NCBI GenBank assembly: GCA_029216955.1
Contig: JANAVB010029819.1
Location: 36,933,331 to 36,997,330 of the forward strand
Origin: Iris pallida
Taxonomy: Eukaryota; Streptophyta; Magnoliopsida; Asparagales; Iridaceae
Reading direction: 5' to 3'
Length of the DNA stretch: 64,000 bases
Part shown: positions 33,981 through 44,951 of the stretch, one piece after another
How positions within the stretch are numbered: position 1 is the stretch's first letter
Layout: the number at the start of each line of letters is the position of its first letter
Position numbers and translations under genes: made by a program
Notes under the pieces: generated by a model
What the model saw: only the letters and a program-made list of their open reading frames with translations
Databases searched by the model: none
Told to the model about the DNA's origin: nothing

Positions 33981-34748
33981 TTATAAATTTGGTACTTTGC
34001 GTGGAGCAGTATAAGAAGATTGTTGGTGTAGAACTGAAGTTTTACCAACATCACTTTTATGCTGCACACATTTAGGTACATTCACATTAGATGTGTAAAC
34101 ATCTTTGCGAATTTTATCTACACTGTCACAGACAGGAGACTTACCTTCACGCGTAGAGCATAAAAATTGGTTATCTACCACGTCACAGACGGGAGATTTT
34201 CCTTTACGCGAAGAGCGTAACTTGTGTGTATCTACCACGTCACAGACGGGAGATTTATTCTTCTCCTCAGAAGCATTAGAGTCTGCCACATTACAAATGG
34301 GAGACTCATCTTTATGTACTGAGCGTAAAAGTTGGTTTTTACCCACTGAGCGTAAAACCTGGTTCTTACGTAGTGGGCGTGAAACCTGATTATCTTCACC
34401 GTTACAAACGGGAGATAAATCGTCACACTTTGAGTGCAACTCTGAAGTAAGGACTGCCTCGTTACGAACGGAAGCCCTTACGACAGGAGTGGGAAGAATT
34501 CCCTTGCCACTAGCAGCAACAGAGAGATCAGAAGCTATTTTGGATTTAGGAGTCCAAGCTATTCGTATTTTACGAGATTTTTAAACATTGGAGTAGCGAG
34601 AACCACCCCCAGTTCGGAGCATTTCTTCATAGGCAGTCTGGTCGAAGTGTACAACCATAGTCTTCTTGGTCGAACCGACCGAAACATCATCATATTGAGC
34701 AATTGCCTTCTCGTCAGAGGAGAAGGTCGTCCCCAGCAGAGTTGCCAT
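33981..34748 (-). pseudogene. N-terminal gag extension starting in the primer binding site, with peptide repeats
   Basis: The minus-strand ATG at 34748-34746 overlaps the tRNA-Arg primer site and opens MATLLGTTFSSDEKAIAQYD. This is in frame with gag 1.7 kb downstream, apart from stops at 34581 and 33981 and those within gag. Residues from about 34440 to 34110 repeat an SPVC(D/N)xxD unit five times, spaced by basic LRS(V/S)xK stretches. Those LRS stretches are encoded by the GCGTAAA word of the LTR, read on the other strand. I recognise no domain. The CDS assignment is inferred from frame continuity over 2.7 kb. Confidence 0.55.
34730..34747 (-). other. Primer binding site, tRNA-Arg type
   Basis: TGGCAACTCTGCTGGGGA on the minus strand, four bases inside the 5' LTR. 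One or two changes separate it from the TGGCGACTC.GCTGGGGA site expected for plant tRNA-Arg, the primer typical of Tat/Ogre elements. Confidence 0.85.
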
Positions 34749-34751
34749 TTT

Positions 34752-35858
34752 TGTTTCACTTAACAAAATGCCTGGAAGTCGGATTTTGAAAATAAAACGA
34801 AGAAGAGTACAAGAAGTATAAATTTGATTCTGGGAAAGTATTGCTATGGAAGTCTGATCTGTAAATGATCACTTTGTTCCTTGGACCATACGATGATGAT
34901 GAAAATCGCTGCTTGAAGTTGAACAACCGGAAGAACTAAGTCACCAGAAAGGTATCGACGCACTTGGGCACTAATGGCGAGGCCGAATGCTTTCCTGCTT
35001 TGCTTTACTCTGTTCTGGAAGAAAGGTTGAAGAAGAATGCTCTCAAAATATCTAAGTTCTGATCTCTGTATTCTCTCCTCTCCGTCTGTCTCTTGAGGAA
35101 AATAAGTCCATTTATAGGCTTGGGCTCTTGTGCGTAAAAACTCAGCGAAAGTTTCGTCTTTACGCCAACAACCGCCACCCACGACCAAAGTCATCCTCTG
35201 TATAAGTTGACACGTGTCCCATCATTTCATTAAGAATAGGATGCACGTACACACGTTCTTCGGGATGTGTGGCATGAAAGCCATGTAGGCAAACTACGTT
35301 CCAAGCTGGTCAGAAGAATAGGGCGTAAAATAACCCCAATGTACTCTGAGCGTAAAGTAGTAGACTAGGCGTAAAATAGCCCTGACATAGACTTCCCGCG
35401 TAAAGTGGTTGTTAAATAACCTTGAGCGTAAAAGTAGCTCAAATAGACTTTACGCACACGTCAACTGTTGAGCGTAAAAGCTCGTATAGTCTTCATGCGT
35501 AAAAGAAGCCATAGTGTGAGCGTAAAGTAGCTCAATCCACATACTAAACGACATGTGTAAAAACAAATCCCTTTGAATTCTGTGATATATGCCATCATTA
35601 ATATCTCCATGTCAGAGTTTGCATTAAATGCGAGACTTGACAGCTTTGTCCAGCGTAAAAGTGGCTGATCTGTCCTTGGCGTAAAAGTCATGGGTGTAGA
35701 CCCGAGCGTAAAATGATCTGCCTGCTTTAGGCGTAAAGTGATTAGCCTTTGTCTTGGTCGTAAAGTGTTTAGCCTCTCTGCGGCGTAAAGTAGATCAATT
35801 GGAGTGGAATGATCTATCACTTTGACTCTTTCTTTGAAGCACTTTTTACGCTCCTAAA
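34752..35858 (-). repeat. 5' LTR of nested Tat element
   Basis: Partner of 22363-23479. The outer terminus has one change (CCTAAA for CCTACA). It lacks about 11 bases present near 23164-23176 in the other copy. It holds 17 exact GCGTAAA/TTTACGC words, including one at about 35350 that is mutated in the other LTR. Confidence 0.93.
35110..35116 (-). promoter_or_regulatory. LTR promoter TATA box of nested Tat element
   Basis: TATAAAT on the minus strand within CCTATAAATGGA; also present in the 3' LTR at 22721-22727. It should start genomic RNA toward gag. Confidence 0.6.
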
Positions 35859-35863
35859 ATTTT

Positions 35864-36916
35864 TTGTTAACATCATTACCTAGTTAGTGACTAATATAAC
35901 AAAAAAGAAAGATAACTGATACTATATCCATTTATATCCAACCCTCAGCTTTGTTTGAAACTTTTGGGAGGGGAGAACAATGTTACTAGATTGTACTTAC
36001 TGGGGATGGATGGGCCAAGACATGCATAGCGCCATAGAGCTAGCTAGAGAAAACTTAGTTGTCAGTGGTGGCACAGGGGTTTAAATATGGATTTGTTCAG
36101 GTAATACCTGACACCTGATAATATTGTCATTACCAAATACCTAAAATATACTTTTAAAAAGATGGAGTTTAGAAATTCATATTTGAGATGTCCTTAACTG
36201 AGAGCATTTTAAGCTAGAAGTACAACTATATATGTGGTGTTTAATTTATTAATTATTATTTAATTTTGAGCTAGAACTGCATGTTCTTGTATTGCTATTT
36301 AATTTATTGATTTCTATTTAACATTGTCAAAATAGACTCGCTTCTCGAGAAGCCCTCATTTTTTTCGATTTTGTTGTAAAATAATGCATTTTAGTTGAGG
36401 ACCCACAATGGCTGATTGTGTTCTGAATGTTGGGAACTTAAGTGGTTCGGAATAGAAATTAGTTTTAGTTGTTTGATGGTAAAGTTTGGATCTTTAGTGA
36501 AATTTGTTTGATTGGGAAGTTTGGATCAATGCCTACATAAAAGAACATACAAGGAATACCCAAATTCATAGTTTTGTACTCTAATGATACTCATGGATTT
36601 GACTGAATATTTCAAAATTATGAAAAATTGTCAATATTTTGAGTAGTCTCCAGCCATTTTGGATCAGCAAATAGGGGGTCTTGAAAAATCTTCAACATGG
36701 AAGTCGTAGATCTTGATAAGAGCTCCACATGCATATAAGAATATCCATATCTGATAATGGGAGCATGGTGAGAAATGGATGTCTCTGAAGCACTCGATAA
36801 ACAAAAAAGCAAGGTATCTCCGAAACTAATATTTAGAATCATGATATCATCAAAATATTACCACCCTTTGTTTTGGACAACTGTTTTAGAACTTTACTAT
36901 ACTCATCCTTTTGCAG
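35864..36916. other. CACTA interior / SMC2 intron, no gene
   Basis: AT-rich sequence between the nested Tat element and the first SMC2 exon. Its right end (CATCCTTTTGCAG) is a splice acceptor, so at least that part is SMC2 intron. A 74-codon minus frame (36618-36842) is not recognised. Confidence 0.5.
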
Positions 36917-37991
36917 GTTGAGACCATAAGGCAGGAATTTGACCAAGCAGAATCCGAGTTGAGACTTAGTCGCTCAAAAATGAAAGAGCGCGATACAGAG
37001 ATTAGTGGCATTGCTAAAGAGCAACATAAACTTCAACAGAGACTGAGTGATGCAAATGTTGAGAGGAAGAAGATAGAAAACGAGGTAACTATAGTAAACT
37101 TTTATTTAAAATAATATTTTAGAAGAATCAGTAGATGGTTATGTTTGTAATTTAGGTAAAATGCATGGAGACTGAACAAAAAGATTGTTCCCTGAAAGTT
37201 GATAAATTACTCGAGAGACATGGATGGATAGCTTCTGAGAAACAACTATTTGGAAAAAGTGGAACAGACTATGATTTTTCATCCCGTGACCCTTATAAGT
37301 CAAGGGAGGAACTGGAAAAGCTTCAAGCTGAACAGTCTGGGTGTGTCTCGTTACCCTTGATATTTTATATTGTTTATTTAGTTTTTGAACATTTACACAT
37401 GACAAGAACTGAATAACCTTGAAGTACCATCTTGAAGGCAACTGTAGCCACCATAATGAGCATCTGATTATTGTTTTTTTTTGCTAATAGCCTTGAGAAG
37501 CGAGTCAACAAAAAAGTCATGGCGATGTTTGAGAAAGCAGAAGAAGAATACAATGATTTAATTTCCAAAAAGAACATCATTGAGGTATGTTGCTATCTTC
37601 TTTCTTGTTTACAATGTTCTTTTCTGGGTACAGTTGTGAATTTGCTAATTATGTTTATTATCTAATTGCTCAGAATGATAAGTCAAAAATAAAAAAGGTG
37701 ATTGAGGAGCTAGATGAAAAGAAGAAAGAAACCTTGAAGGTGACATGGGTCAAAGTAAACAAGTAAGCATGACCTTTGCATTATGCCAGTAACTAGTGTT
37801 CAGTTATGCTTTAAAAAAATGGTTTTTACAAGACAGTTGCGTTTTACTTCTATACAAGAACTGTTATAGTAGAATATTATCTTTTTTATCATTACCTTTT
37901 TTGTTGTTTAAAGAGAGAAATCTTTTTTGATTTTTATTTGCATGATTGTTAGTGTGTAAACTTTTTGCAGGGACTTTGGATCTATCTTTAG

Positions 37992-38480
37992 CAAGGTTCA
38001 CAGTATCAGTATCAGAATCGGTATCGGACCATTCCTATGAGTATCGGTATCGGCGATATTGGTAGTATCGGCGGTTTAGGATCGGAGTATCAGATTTTTT
38101 GGTATCGAAAAACAAATAACTATTAATAAATTATTAACATTTAAAATATATATTTTATACATTTAGGCATAATTTCAAGTATTTACAGTGTTATTCTTAG
38201 TAGTTTTGAAAATAAATGAAGTAGTAGTCACACTTACTAATTGGTTTATATGCAATAGATCAATTTTCTCCTTTTACATATTTTTACAACATTATTATGC
38301 TTCAAACCCTTATTGATTTGTCTTTTTCGTTCAATTTTCTTTGCCGAATTGATCGGAAAAGAGACCCTCAAATGTCGGTATCGGTCAGTATCGGGTATCG
38401 GTCGGTATCGGATCGGGACATGCCAAAACGCATCGGTATCGGTCGTATCGGATCGGTATCGGCCGGTACTTTAAACTATG
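37992..38480. mobile_element. hAT-type MITE inside SMC2 exon
   Basis: CAAGGTTCACAGTATC opens the insert; inverted, its other end is CATAGTTTAAAGTACC. A perfect 8-bp target duplication ATCTTTAG flanks it (37984-37991, 38481-38488), as for hAT elements. Removing the 489-base insert and one duplication restores the exon frame. Both ends are rich in GGTATCGG words. Confidence 0.9.
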
Positions 38481-39400
38481 ATCTTTAGTACCCTTTTAGC
38501 AGGTACAATGGCCAAACTTGAACCTCCAGAAGGATGCAGCTTTTTAGATGGTCTTGAGGTTCGTGTGGCATTTGGAACTGTTTAGAAGCAGTCTCTATCG
38601 GAACTAAGTGTAGGACAGCGATATCTTCTTGCACTTTCTCTCATTCTTGCCCTGCTTCTCTTCAAACCTGCACCACTTTATATATTGGATGAGGTATTCT
38701 CCAATATGTTAATCTTTTACTTAAGCAAACTACTTGATATCTCTTTCTGCTATTTAGTTTTGAGAATAATCTTTTAAGACACTAGTAAAGAATTATTTAT
38801 GCTTCATCAGGCGGTGTAACGTCTATCATAGCAATTTTTGATAATTTTAACTATTAATAGTCAACTGAGAATTGTCATTGTTGGACTATGTGTTTTGTCA
38901 CAGGTTGATGCTGCCCTTGATCTCAGCCATACACAAAATATTGGAAGAATGATCAAAGCCCATTTCCCACATTCTCAGGTTCGTGTTCCTATATGTTCTC
39001 CTGTTTCATATGTACAATTACTTAAAAAGTTCAAACCAGTTTTCAATTGGTTTGATTAAGAGTTCAAGATACCAGTAGTCTTATTAACTAGGAAATGTCC
39101 AGGGGTTTAAAGATATTAATAATCCTGGGATGTTAATGCTTTGATCTTTTGGGTAGTCCATAGTCTTGTTTCCATTTCTTTATCACAAGTAAGGGAAGAT
39201 ATGGGAAATTTCCTTGTAAAATTTTGCATTCATGCATGCTTTCCTTCTTTATGCTAGGTGGAGTACAAGTTTTATTCCTTTGTGTTGACACTGGAAAATA
39301 TTAATATGAACCCTCAACCCTCACCAACGCTCTAGATTTTTGCTAAAAGTGGCAGGGACTTTAACATGGTATTAGAGAAAACCCAGGTTCGAATCTTCTG

Positions 39401-39474
39401 ACATGCATTAATTTCAAGTGGATTAGGAAAAATACGGACATGCATTAATTTCAAGTGGATTAGGAAAAATACTG
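39401..39474. repeat. 37-bp tandem duplication in SMC2 intron
   Basis: ACATGCATTAATTTCAAGTG starts at 39401 and again at 39438, two nearly identical copies. Confidence 0.85.
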
Positions 39475-39840
39475 TTGCGCGAATCCAATCATCTGTCCAA
39501 AATGGTCCTTTTTGACATGCAGGACATGTTAACTAATATTAATATTAATATTAATTCTCAACCCTCACCAACGCTCTAGAATTTTGGTGCAAGTGAGAGG
39601 GTAACACTTTGAATTTATTATCTTATTACTTATTAGATCCTCATCCAGCAATAGGGCCAAAATCTCGAGTTTTATTATGGATGTGATTTTGTACTGAACT
39701 TGTTGAATCTTCTTTATATGCAGTTTATTGTGGTGTCTCTGAAAGAGGGAATGTTCAACAATGCTAATGTCTTATTCCGGACTAAATTTGTTGATGGAGT
39801 TTCCACTGTCACGAGAACTGTTACGTCTAGGCAGAGATAG

Positions 39841-41023
39841 TTCTCTGAATGGTCTGTATTGTGTTTTTGCTGGTAAGTAGCAACTCTGTTTTTATCATAT
39901 CGAAAATATTTGCATGTGAAAGCTAACAATTACTTTGTGCTAGAATATTTTCCATCTAACTGTTACCTTTGGATATCTAATAATCATATTATGCTGGTGT
40001 TATCTTATTATTATTGACAATACTGAAACAAGAAGTCCCCAAAAGAACAGAAATATGGAGCAAACTACATAAGAAAAGCACAAATCATAAAATTGGTGAT
40101 ATATTGTATCATGCCAGTGTATGAACATATTGGACATATATGGACACTCCAAAATACACTAAGGGCTGGTCAGATTCAGTGTGGTGCCCATGTTGGCACA
40201 TCTGTAATCGTATTTGTATCTTTGCAATATACATAAATTCTTCTGTTGTCTATGAATTTACAGCCCAATGCTTGTACTGATCTCCCACAACTTCGATTTT
40301 AGGATTTAGGCTGCTCCCATTTCTCCCGTGGATTCACTCTTTTTTCTATTCCAGTATCAGCCCTCTTGTCTGTGTTTCACGTCCAGAATTCTTTACCCTT
40401 TATTATAGGCAAGGCACTTTTGGGTTTTGCAATAAATGAAGTACTTATCTAAGGTGTATTATGAATGTCATCTCCCTTTTATTCAAACATTTAAAGTTTG
40501 GACAACAATCAGACTTCAATTTTAATGGATATCTGGAGTTTTGTAGTTATTCCTTAGAGTGGCTTGAGATGCGAAGATCTGAATAAGACTTCCCCTAATC
40601 AAGTCTAAACCATTTGATGTTTATCAATAGTTGACTGCAAGACAAGGATGCACCTTCTTTTTAGGGTGTAGGATTGGAAACTAGAAGCAATAAAAGTTGT
40701 ATGAACTCGAGAAATTAGCAATACAAGGATGCACCTTCTTTTGGTAGTGATGAATTGGCAACTAGAAGCAATAAAAGTTGTATGAACCATACATTATGAT
40801 TTAAACCGTTTGGATATATTAACTTTTCTTCATTTTGCCATGAGGTTCTGTATATGCCTATATAATTTTTTATCATCTATTTCTTGCCTTTGTTGTATAG
40901 TTATGTAACTTTATACAATTTTTTTTGAATATTTAGGAGAGAATCAAGAACTATTATATACTTATGGGGTTTTTTTGTATATAGGGACATGATCAATCTA
41001 CCTTTTCCATAAAGACGTGTATT
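39841..41023. other. SMC2 3' flank and CACTA interior
   Basis: Probably begins with the SMC2 3' UTR. AT-rich, no coding frame I trust. Contains a 91-bp tandem duplication near 40642-40790. Confidence 0.5.
40642..40790. repeat. 91-bp tandem duplication
   Basis: ACAAGGATGCACCTTCTTTT starts at 40642 and 40733. Both copies end AGAAGCAATAAAAGTTGTAT. Confidence 0.85.
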
Positions 41024-41260
41024 TTGAAGAATTTTAGAAAGAAAGACGTTGCTATTGGATGTGTGAATACAGATACACCATTTAATGATGAAGCTTATAA
41101 TATCATTGTCGATAAAGTTTTTGACGGTAATGAGATGTTGTTCGATAGAGATGGAAAGTTTGACGATATTACTGTTGGAGAAATGATTAATTGGCCAAAA
41201 TATTCAGTTCAAGTTTGTGAGGTTTTGAAACTCTTTTTTGTATTGCACTTGAAATTGTAA
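41024..41260 (+). pseudogene. C-terminal CACTA-associated ORF fragment
   Basis: KKDVAIGCVNTDTPFNDEAY, then IIVDKVFDGNEMLF and DDITVGEMINWPKYSVQV, resembles the plant CACTA-associated domain with the pattern VAxG...VxVDxVxxG..L...D..TVGEAxGxxVxWP. That domain is often encoded at the 3' side of CACTA elements. The frame then runs out into low-complexity sequence. Position 540 bases from the right terminus fits. It is probably the last exon of the element's own gene, with the upstream part lost. Recognition is by pattern only. Confidence 0.45.
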
Positions 41261-41849
41261 GGTAGCAATAACATTCTTTTCTTTTTGTTTATCATGAGAA
41301 TGAAACCATTGTGAGGTAGCAACATTGGAGTTACTTTTTGTTTTTGGATGGAATATTGCTATGTAAACTCGATACATTTATTAGTTAATACAATTTGATT
41401 GAGTTTTTTTATTATTGATGATTATTGATGTTTATATGATATTTCATTGTTATATGCATTTCAATTTTATATAAAAGGATAAACATGATTAAATAGATTT
41501 CATATGGATGAATTGAGTTTTTTTTAATCCGATTTTCAGAAAAATGACAGACTTGACCTGTTGAAAAAGTAAAAATAATGACAGACCAATTTATAGCTTA
41601 TTTGACAGTTTTAGTCTGTCGTAGTTATATGACAGGTAAAAACTGTCATTTTATTCAACTATAAAACGACAGTCCAAAACTGTCATTTAAGTTTTGGGAC
41701 GCGTTATTAACGACGGATATTCTGACGAATTAAAACTATCGTTTACTGTGATTTACGACAGTTTTGGTCTGTCGAAAAATGCATGTTTTGGCGTAGTGAG
41801 CTCCATTTGAACTTCAAATTCGAACAATCTGAACAAATATCAATGTAAA

Positions 41850-42150
41850 AGACCATGCATACCAATGAGGGGAATGAACCCCAGAGTTCCGTCCACCTTG
41901 GCATAGACGTGTGACATCTCTTCGGGAGCGAACCTCGCGAGCCCAAAGTCCGCCACCTTCAGTTCGAAGTCGTCGTCGACCAGGATGTTTATAGGCCAGC
42001 CACCTGGCGGTACCGACCGCGATCTTCTCCCTCATCGGCCAGCTCAGTATCCTTCTCTCGTCCTCCTCCTCCTCCTCCTCGAGGAAGAAGAGGTTCTCGT
42101 TCTTCATCAAGTCACAAACGATGATCCTCTAGTGCCCTTCCATGGTACCC
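41850..42150 (-). pseudogene. Receptor-like kinase domain fragment
   Basis: Minus strand: RIIVCDLMKNENL (hinge strand), an acidic run, LSWPMREKIAVGTARWLAY, then after a frame change NILVDDDFELKVADFGLARF with the DFG motif, and KVDGTLGFIPLIG near the activation segment end. The HRD catalytic loop that should lie between LAY and NIL is missing, and a TAG precedes RIIVCD. This is a small, internally deleted relic of a plant receptor-like kinase. It lies just outside the right CACTA end, so it belongs to the older host sequence. Confidence 0.7.
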
Positions 42151-43600
42151 TTCCACGTTATAAAGTAATATCTTCTTAGCATAATAAAATACAGTTAACA
42201 GAAATTTCACTGTCTGTATTATTTATATTATATCTTAAATATTGATTGCGTCAAAAACACTTTATATTCTTTATACTTGTAACCCCTTGTATTTGACTTC
42301 AGACTTTTTTGGAGTTTATAAATCTTTTCCCAATTAAATTTTGGAATTTTTTAGTGTTTTTAGAACACCAAATTATTTTTATTGATTTATTTTTGTATCA
42401 TGGTTTGATTTAAATCTAGCCATGATTTATAATCATGATAAGACTAAAGCCCATGGATTTGGTATTGGTTTTGGCCCATGGCCGGTGGAACGTGGGTATG
42501 ATTAGTTATCTCTAACTAAATTAGTTAGCTAGCTAATTAATGGTTAGTGGTTGGCCATGGCTAACTAAGCCATGTGACCCTCCTAGACCCTTCCACATAC
42601 CCACACATTTTTTTATTGTCCTCAGTATTTTTATACATTACATGGAGTGCCCATGGCACTTGCTTGCTCTCCAAGCTCTTCCTACACTATTTAATGGGGC
42701 ATTTTCCATTCTATTTACTCACACAATTTTTTTATTACATAGCAACTATCAATTACACACACACTTCACAGCTTCTCCTCTCTCGACCGAACTCCGGCCA
42801 GTAGCTAGCCACCGCAATTCCAGCCACCTCAACCACCCGAACCACCAGCATCATCCCTACAACCAAAGCCAACACCGCCACCGTATCACCATCATCGCAC
42901 CATCGCAATCACACTTCGCCTCCTCCTCCCTTCGGCCAACCACCACCGTCATCATCAATTACTATGTCCCGATCGCCACCTCTGCCTCACCTCCTGACCA
43001 TCAACATTCTCCCTAACCATCGAGTCCCTCTCCCATCAACGACACCACCTGACCTTCCTATCTGGTCACACTACCACCAACTCACCATCCACCACCTCCT
43101 CCCTATCGAGTTCCTAAGTCATCACCCCCAAACCACCATACCGACCAGTCACCATCGTCATCACACCTCTATAACCACCGAACCGCCCACCTCGACGTCG
43201 ATCGATCAGCCTCGACGATCGAGCTCTCCGCTGACCTCGTTGACAACCGGATCTAACTGGATCCTCGTGATTCCTAGCCACTGATCTACCACGAAGACCG
43301 ATGTTCCAGCATGCGCCGCCTGTCTGCCTGTCATCCCCGGAGCCACCGACCTCGGGGAGCTTTGCCGCTTCCTTGTTGCACCAGCACCACCGAGCCCCAC
43401 CTTAAGATCTTTCGGATCTGACTGCCCCGCCGGAGCCAGCACCCGCGGCACCGCCCCGAACACCCGACAACCCCCGAACCACCGTAGCTCCTTCACGCTA
43501 GAGTAGAGCCGAACCCCGTGGTGAGCTACTCCACTCTCAGCCCTCTCTCAATCTCAAACTCTCTCTCACTACTTTTCTCTCTCTCAGCTCTTACTTTTCC

Positions 43601-44907
43601 TGTAAGCTTATTTCCGGAGTTTATTTTTAAATTCTATTTTATTTTTGGTTTAAATATTTTTTTAGTTGGAAAATAAATTTTCTTTTTGAAATTCTTTTGA
43701 TTGGCTAAGGGATTTGTCAAAAATAAGATTTTGTATTTATAAATATTTTTAATATATTTTATATTTGAATTTATAAAATCTATTTTAATATTATTTTTAT
43801 TCATTGTTGTCATTAATTGATGGATTTGGATTCAATCAATTTAATTGATTGATATAAATCTATAGGAAGATTTATCCATAGATTTCTAGTCCCTCCCTAT
43901 TTAGGAATCCCCTCTCATATATAAAGAGAATCCTTCCTCTATTTTTTCCATAACCCAAATTTGCACAACACACAACAAAATTCGTGTTCATATGTCGGTG
44001 TCCACCATCATCATCTTCGTGTCAGCCTTGCCGGCCTCGGGTCATACCCCGGGTATCATTCCACTAGATTATCACTACAATTATATTTTATCTGCAGTGT
44101 CGAACACTCCCTGACACGACACCAATTTCCAAATCCTTAAATCCCTAACCCTAATTCTAAACCCTAACCCTAATTGCTGGTCACCAACTTCCGACCACAC
44201 GTCTCTACCGACCGACCACCAGCTCCGCCGGAGCCCCGTGCACCACCAGCAGACCCCGTCCTTGGCTGGCCAGACCCGCTGGCAACGATCTCTGGCACCA
44301 CCACCAGAACCCTCCTCTTTTTGACTTTGATGGCGTCACCCAGACTAGCCAGCCACCTTGCACGCCGCATGCGTCACCCTAACCGTCGCTTCGACCACTA
44401 TCTGCATTATCTCCGACCACCGACCACAAGCCACCACTAGCTATCAACAACCTCACCGGTCCACCCCTACTTCGACCACATCGCCACGTCCACAATCTAT
44501 ACCGCAAGCACCAATGCTCACCGCCTCCACCTAGCACCACCACAAACCTCCAAACTACCAGGCCACCGCCATCGAAACCTCACCGGAGATCTGCCTCCTC
44601 TAAGTCCAGGCGCATGCTCCCATCCTCGTCCGCTGCCTAGAGCCTTTTCCATGAACGTTGCCTCCGTCGCTATCCTCTGACAAGCCGTCGTGGCCGCGCC
44701 ACCATCGCATGCTGCACTGGTTACCATCGCATGTTGTGATGTTTCCCAGCACTGCCCGCTCTAGACGGATCCCGACCGCAGCAACCCTGCTGAAGAGGAC
44801 GCCCCCTCGCACGCTCCGATGAAGTCCCTTTGCTCTCCTACTCTTCATGATCTCTTTCTCGCTCTCTAATGCTCTCATTTTCTCTTTTCTTTTATTTGAC
44901 TTCTCTT

Positions 44908-44951
<44 letters not shown>

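Larger units (their letters stand above)
22363..35858 (-). mobile_element. Non-autonomous Tat-lineage Ty3/gypsy element with antisense PMD gene
   Basis: Two LTRs (22363-23479 and 34752-35858) are flanked by a perfect 5-bp target duplication ATTTT (22358-22362, 35859-35863). The element reads on the minus strand: 5' LTR at right, tRNA-Arg-type primer site 34747-34730, an N-terminal extension plus gag and protease (34748-29254), tandem repeats, an oppositely oriented plant mobile domain gene (23760-28530, +), polypurine tract 23490-23480, and 3' LTR. RT, RNase H and integrase are absent, so movement would need an autonomous relative. About two dozen substitutions plus one short deletion separate the LTRs by eye (roughly 2%), so insertion is fairly recent. 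Confidence 0.92.
36917..39840 (+). pseudogene. SMC2: SMC2 (condensin) C-terminal segment captured in CACTA element
   Basis: SMC2 is an ATPase of condensin that compacts mitotic chromosomes. Seven exons with GT...AG borders stay in phase: 36917-37084, 37156-37340, 37491-37584, 37674-37762, 37971-37991 plus 38489-38693, 38904-38978 and 39724-39840, 318 codons with stop against roughly 1,170 in a full gene. Motifs: coiled coil ending EKRVNKKVMAMFEKAE, KVIEELDEKKKETLKVTW, MAKLEPPEG, Walker [32 protein letters not shown] and [13 protein letters not shown]. Lesions: TAG at 38583-38585 (Trp expected), signature LSVGQR for LSGGQR, and a hAT MITE in exon 5. The N-terminal head and first coil are absent. 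Position inside CACTA termini implies transduplication. Confidence 0.93.
20509..41798. mobile_element. CACTA (En/Spm) transposon carrying gene fragments
   Basis: The left end is CACTACACCAAAATGG; the right end inverted is CACTACGCCAAAACATGC. AGC flanks both sides (20506-20508 and 41799-41801), the 3-bp target duplication of CACTA elements. Subterminal motifs recur: ATTAAAACYGTTGTT-like words at the left end and GACAGTTTT/AAACTGTC words at the right end. Removing the nested Tat element (13.5 kb) leaves about 7.8 kb. I see no TNP2-type transposase, so it was non-autonomous. The cargo is an unidentified GC-rich exon-like region on the left and the SMC2 3' segment on the right. Confidence 0.88.

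Noticed and set aside
36917..39840. SMC2 as a functional resident gene
   Set aside because: It lacks the N-terminal exons, has an in-frame TAG, a changed LSGGQR signature and an exonic MITE, and lies inside CACTA termini with matching target duplications.
42540..43496. Thr/His/Pro-rich ORFs
   Set aside because: Composition artefact of ACC-rich LTR sequence; the equivalent region in the related LTR does not keep the same protein.
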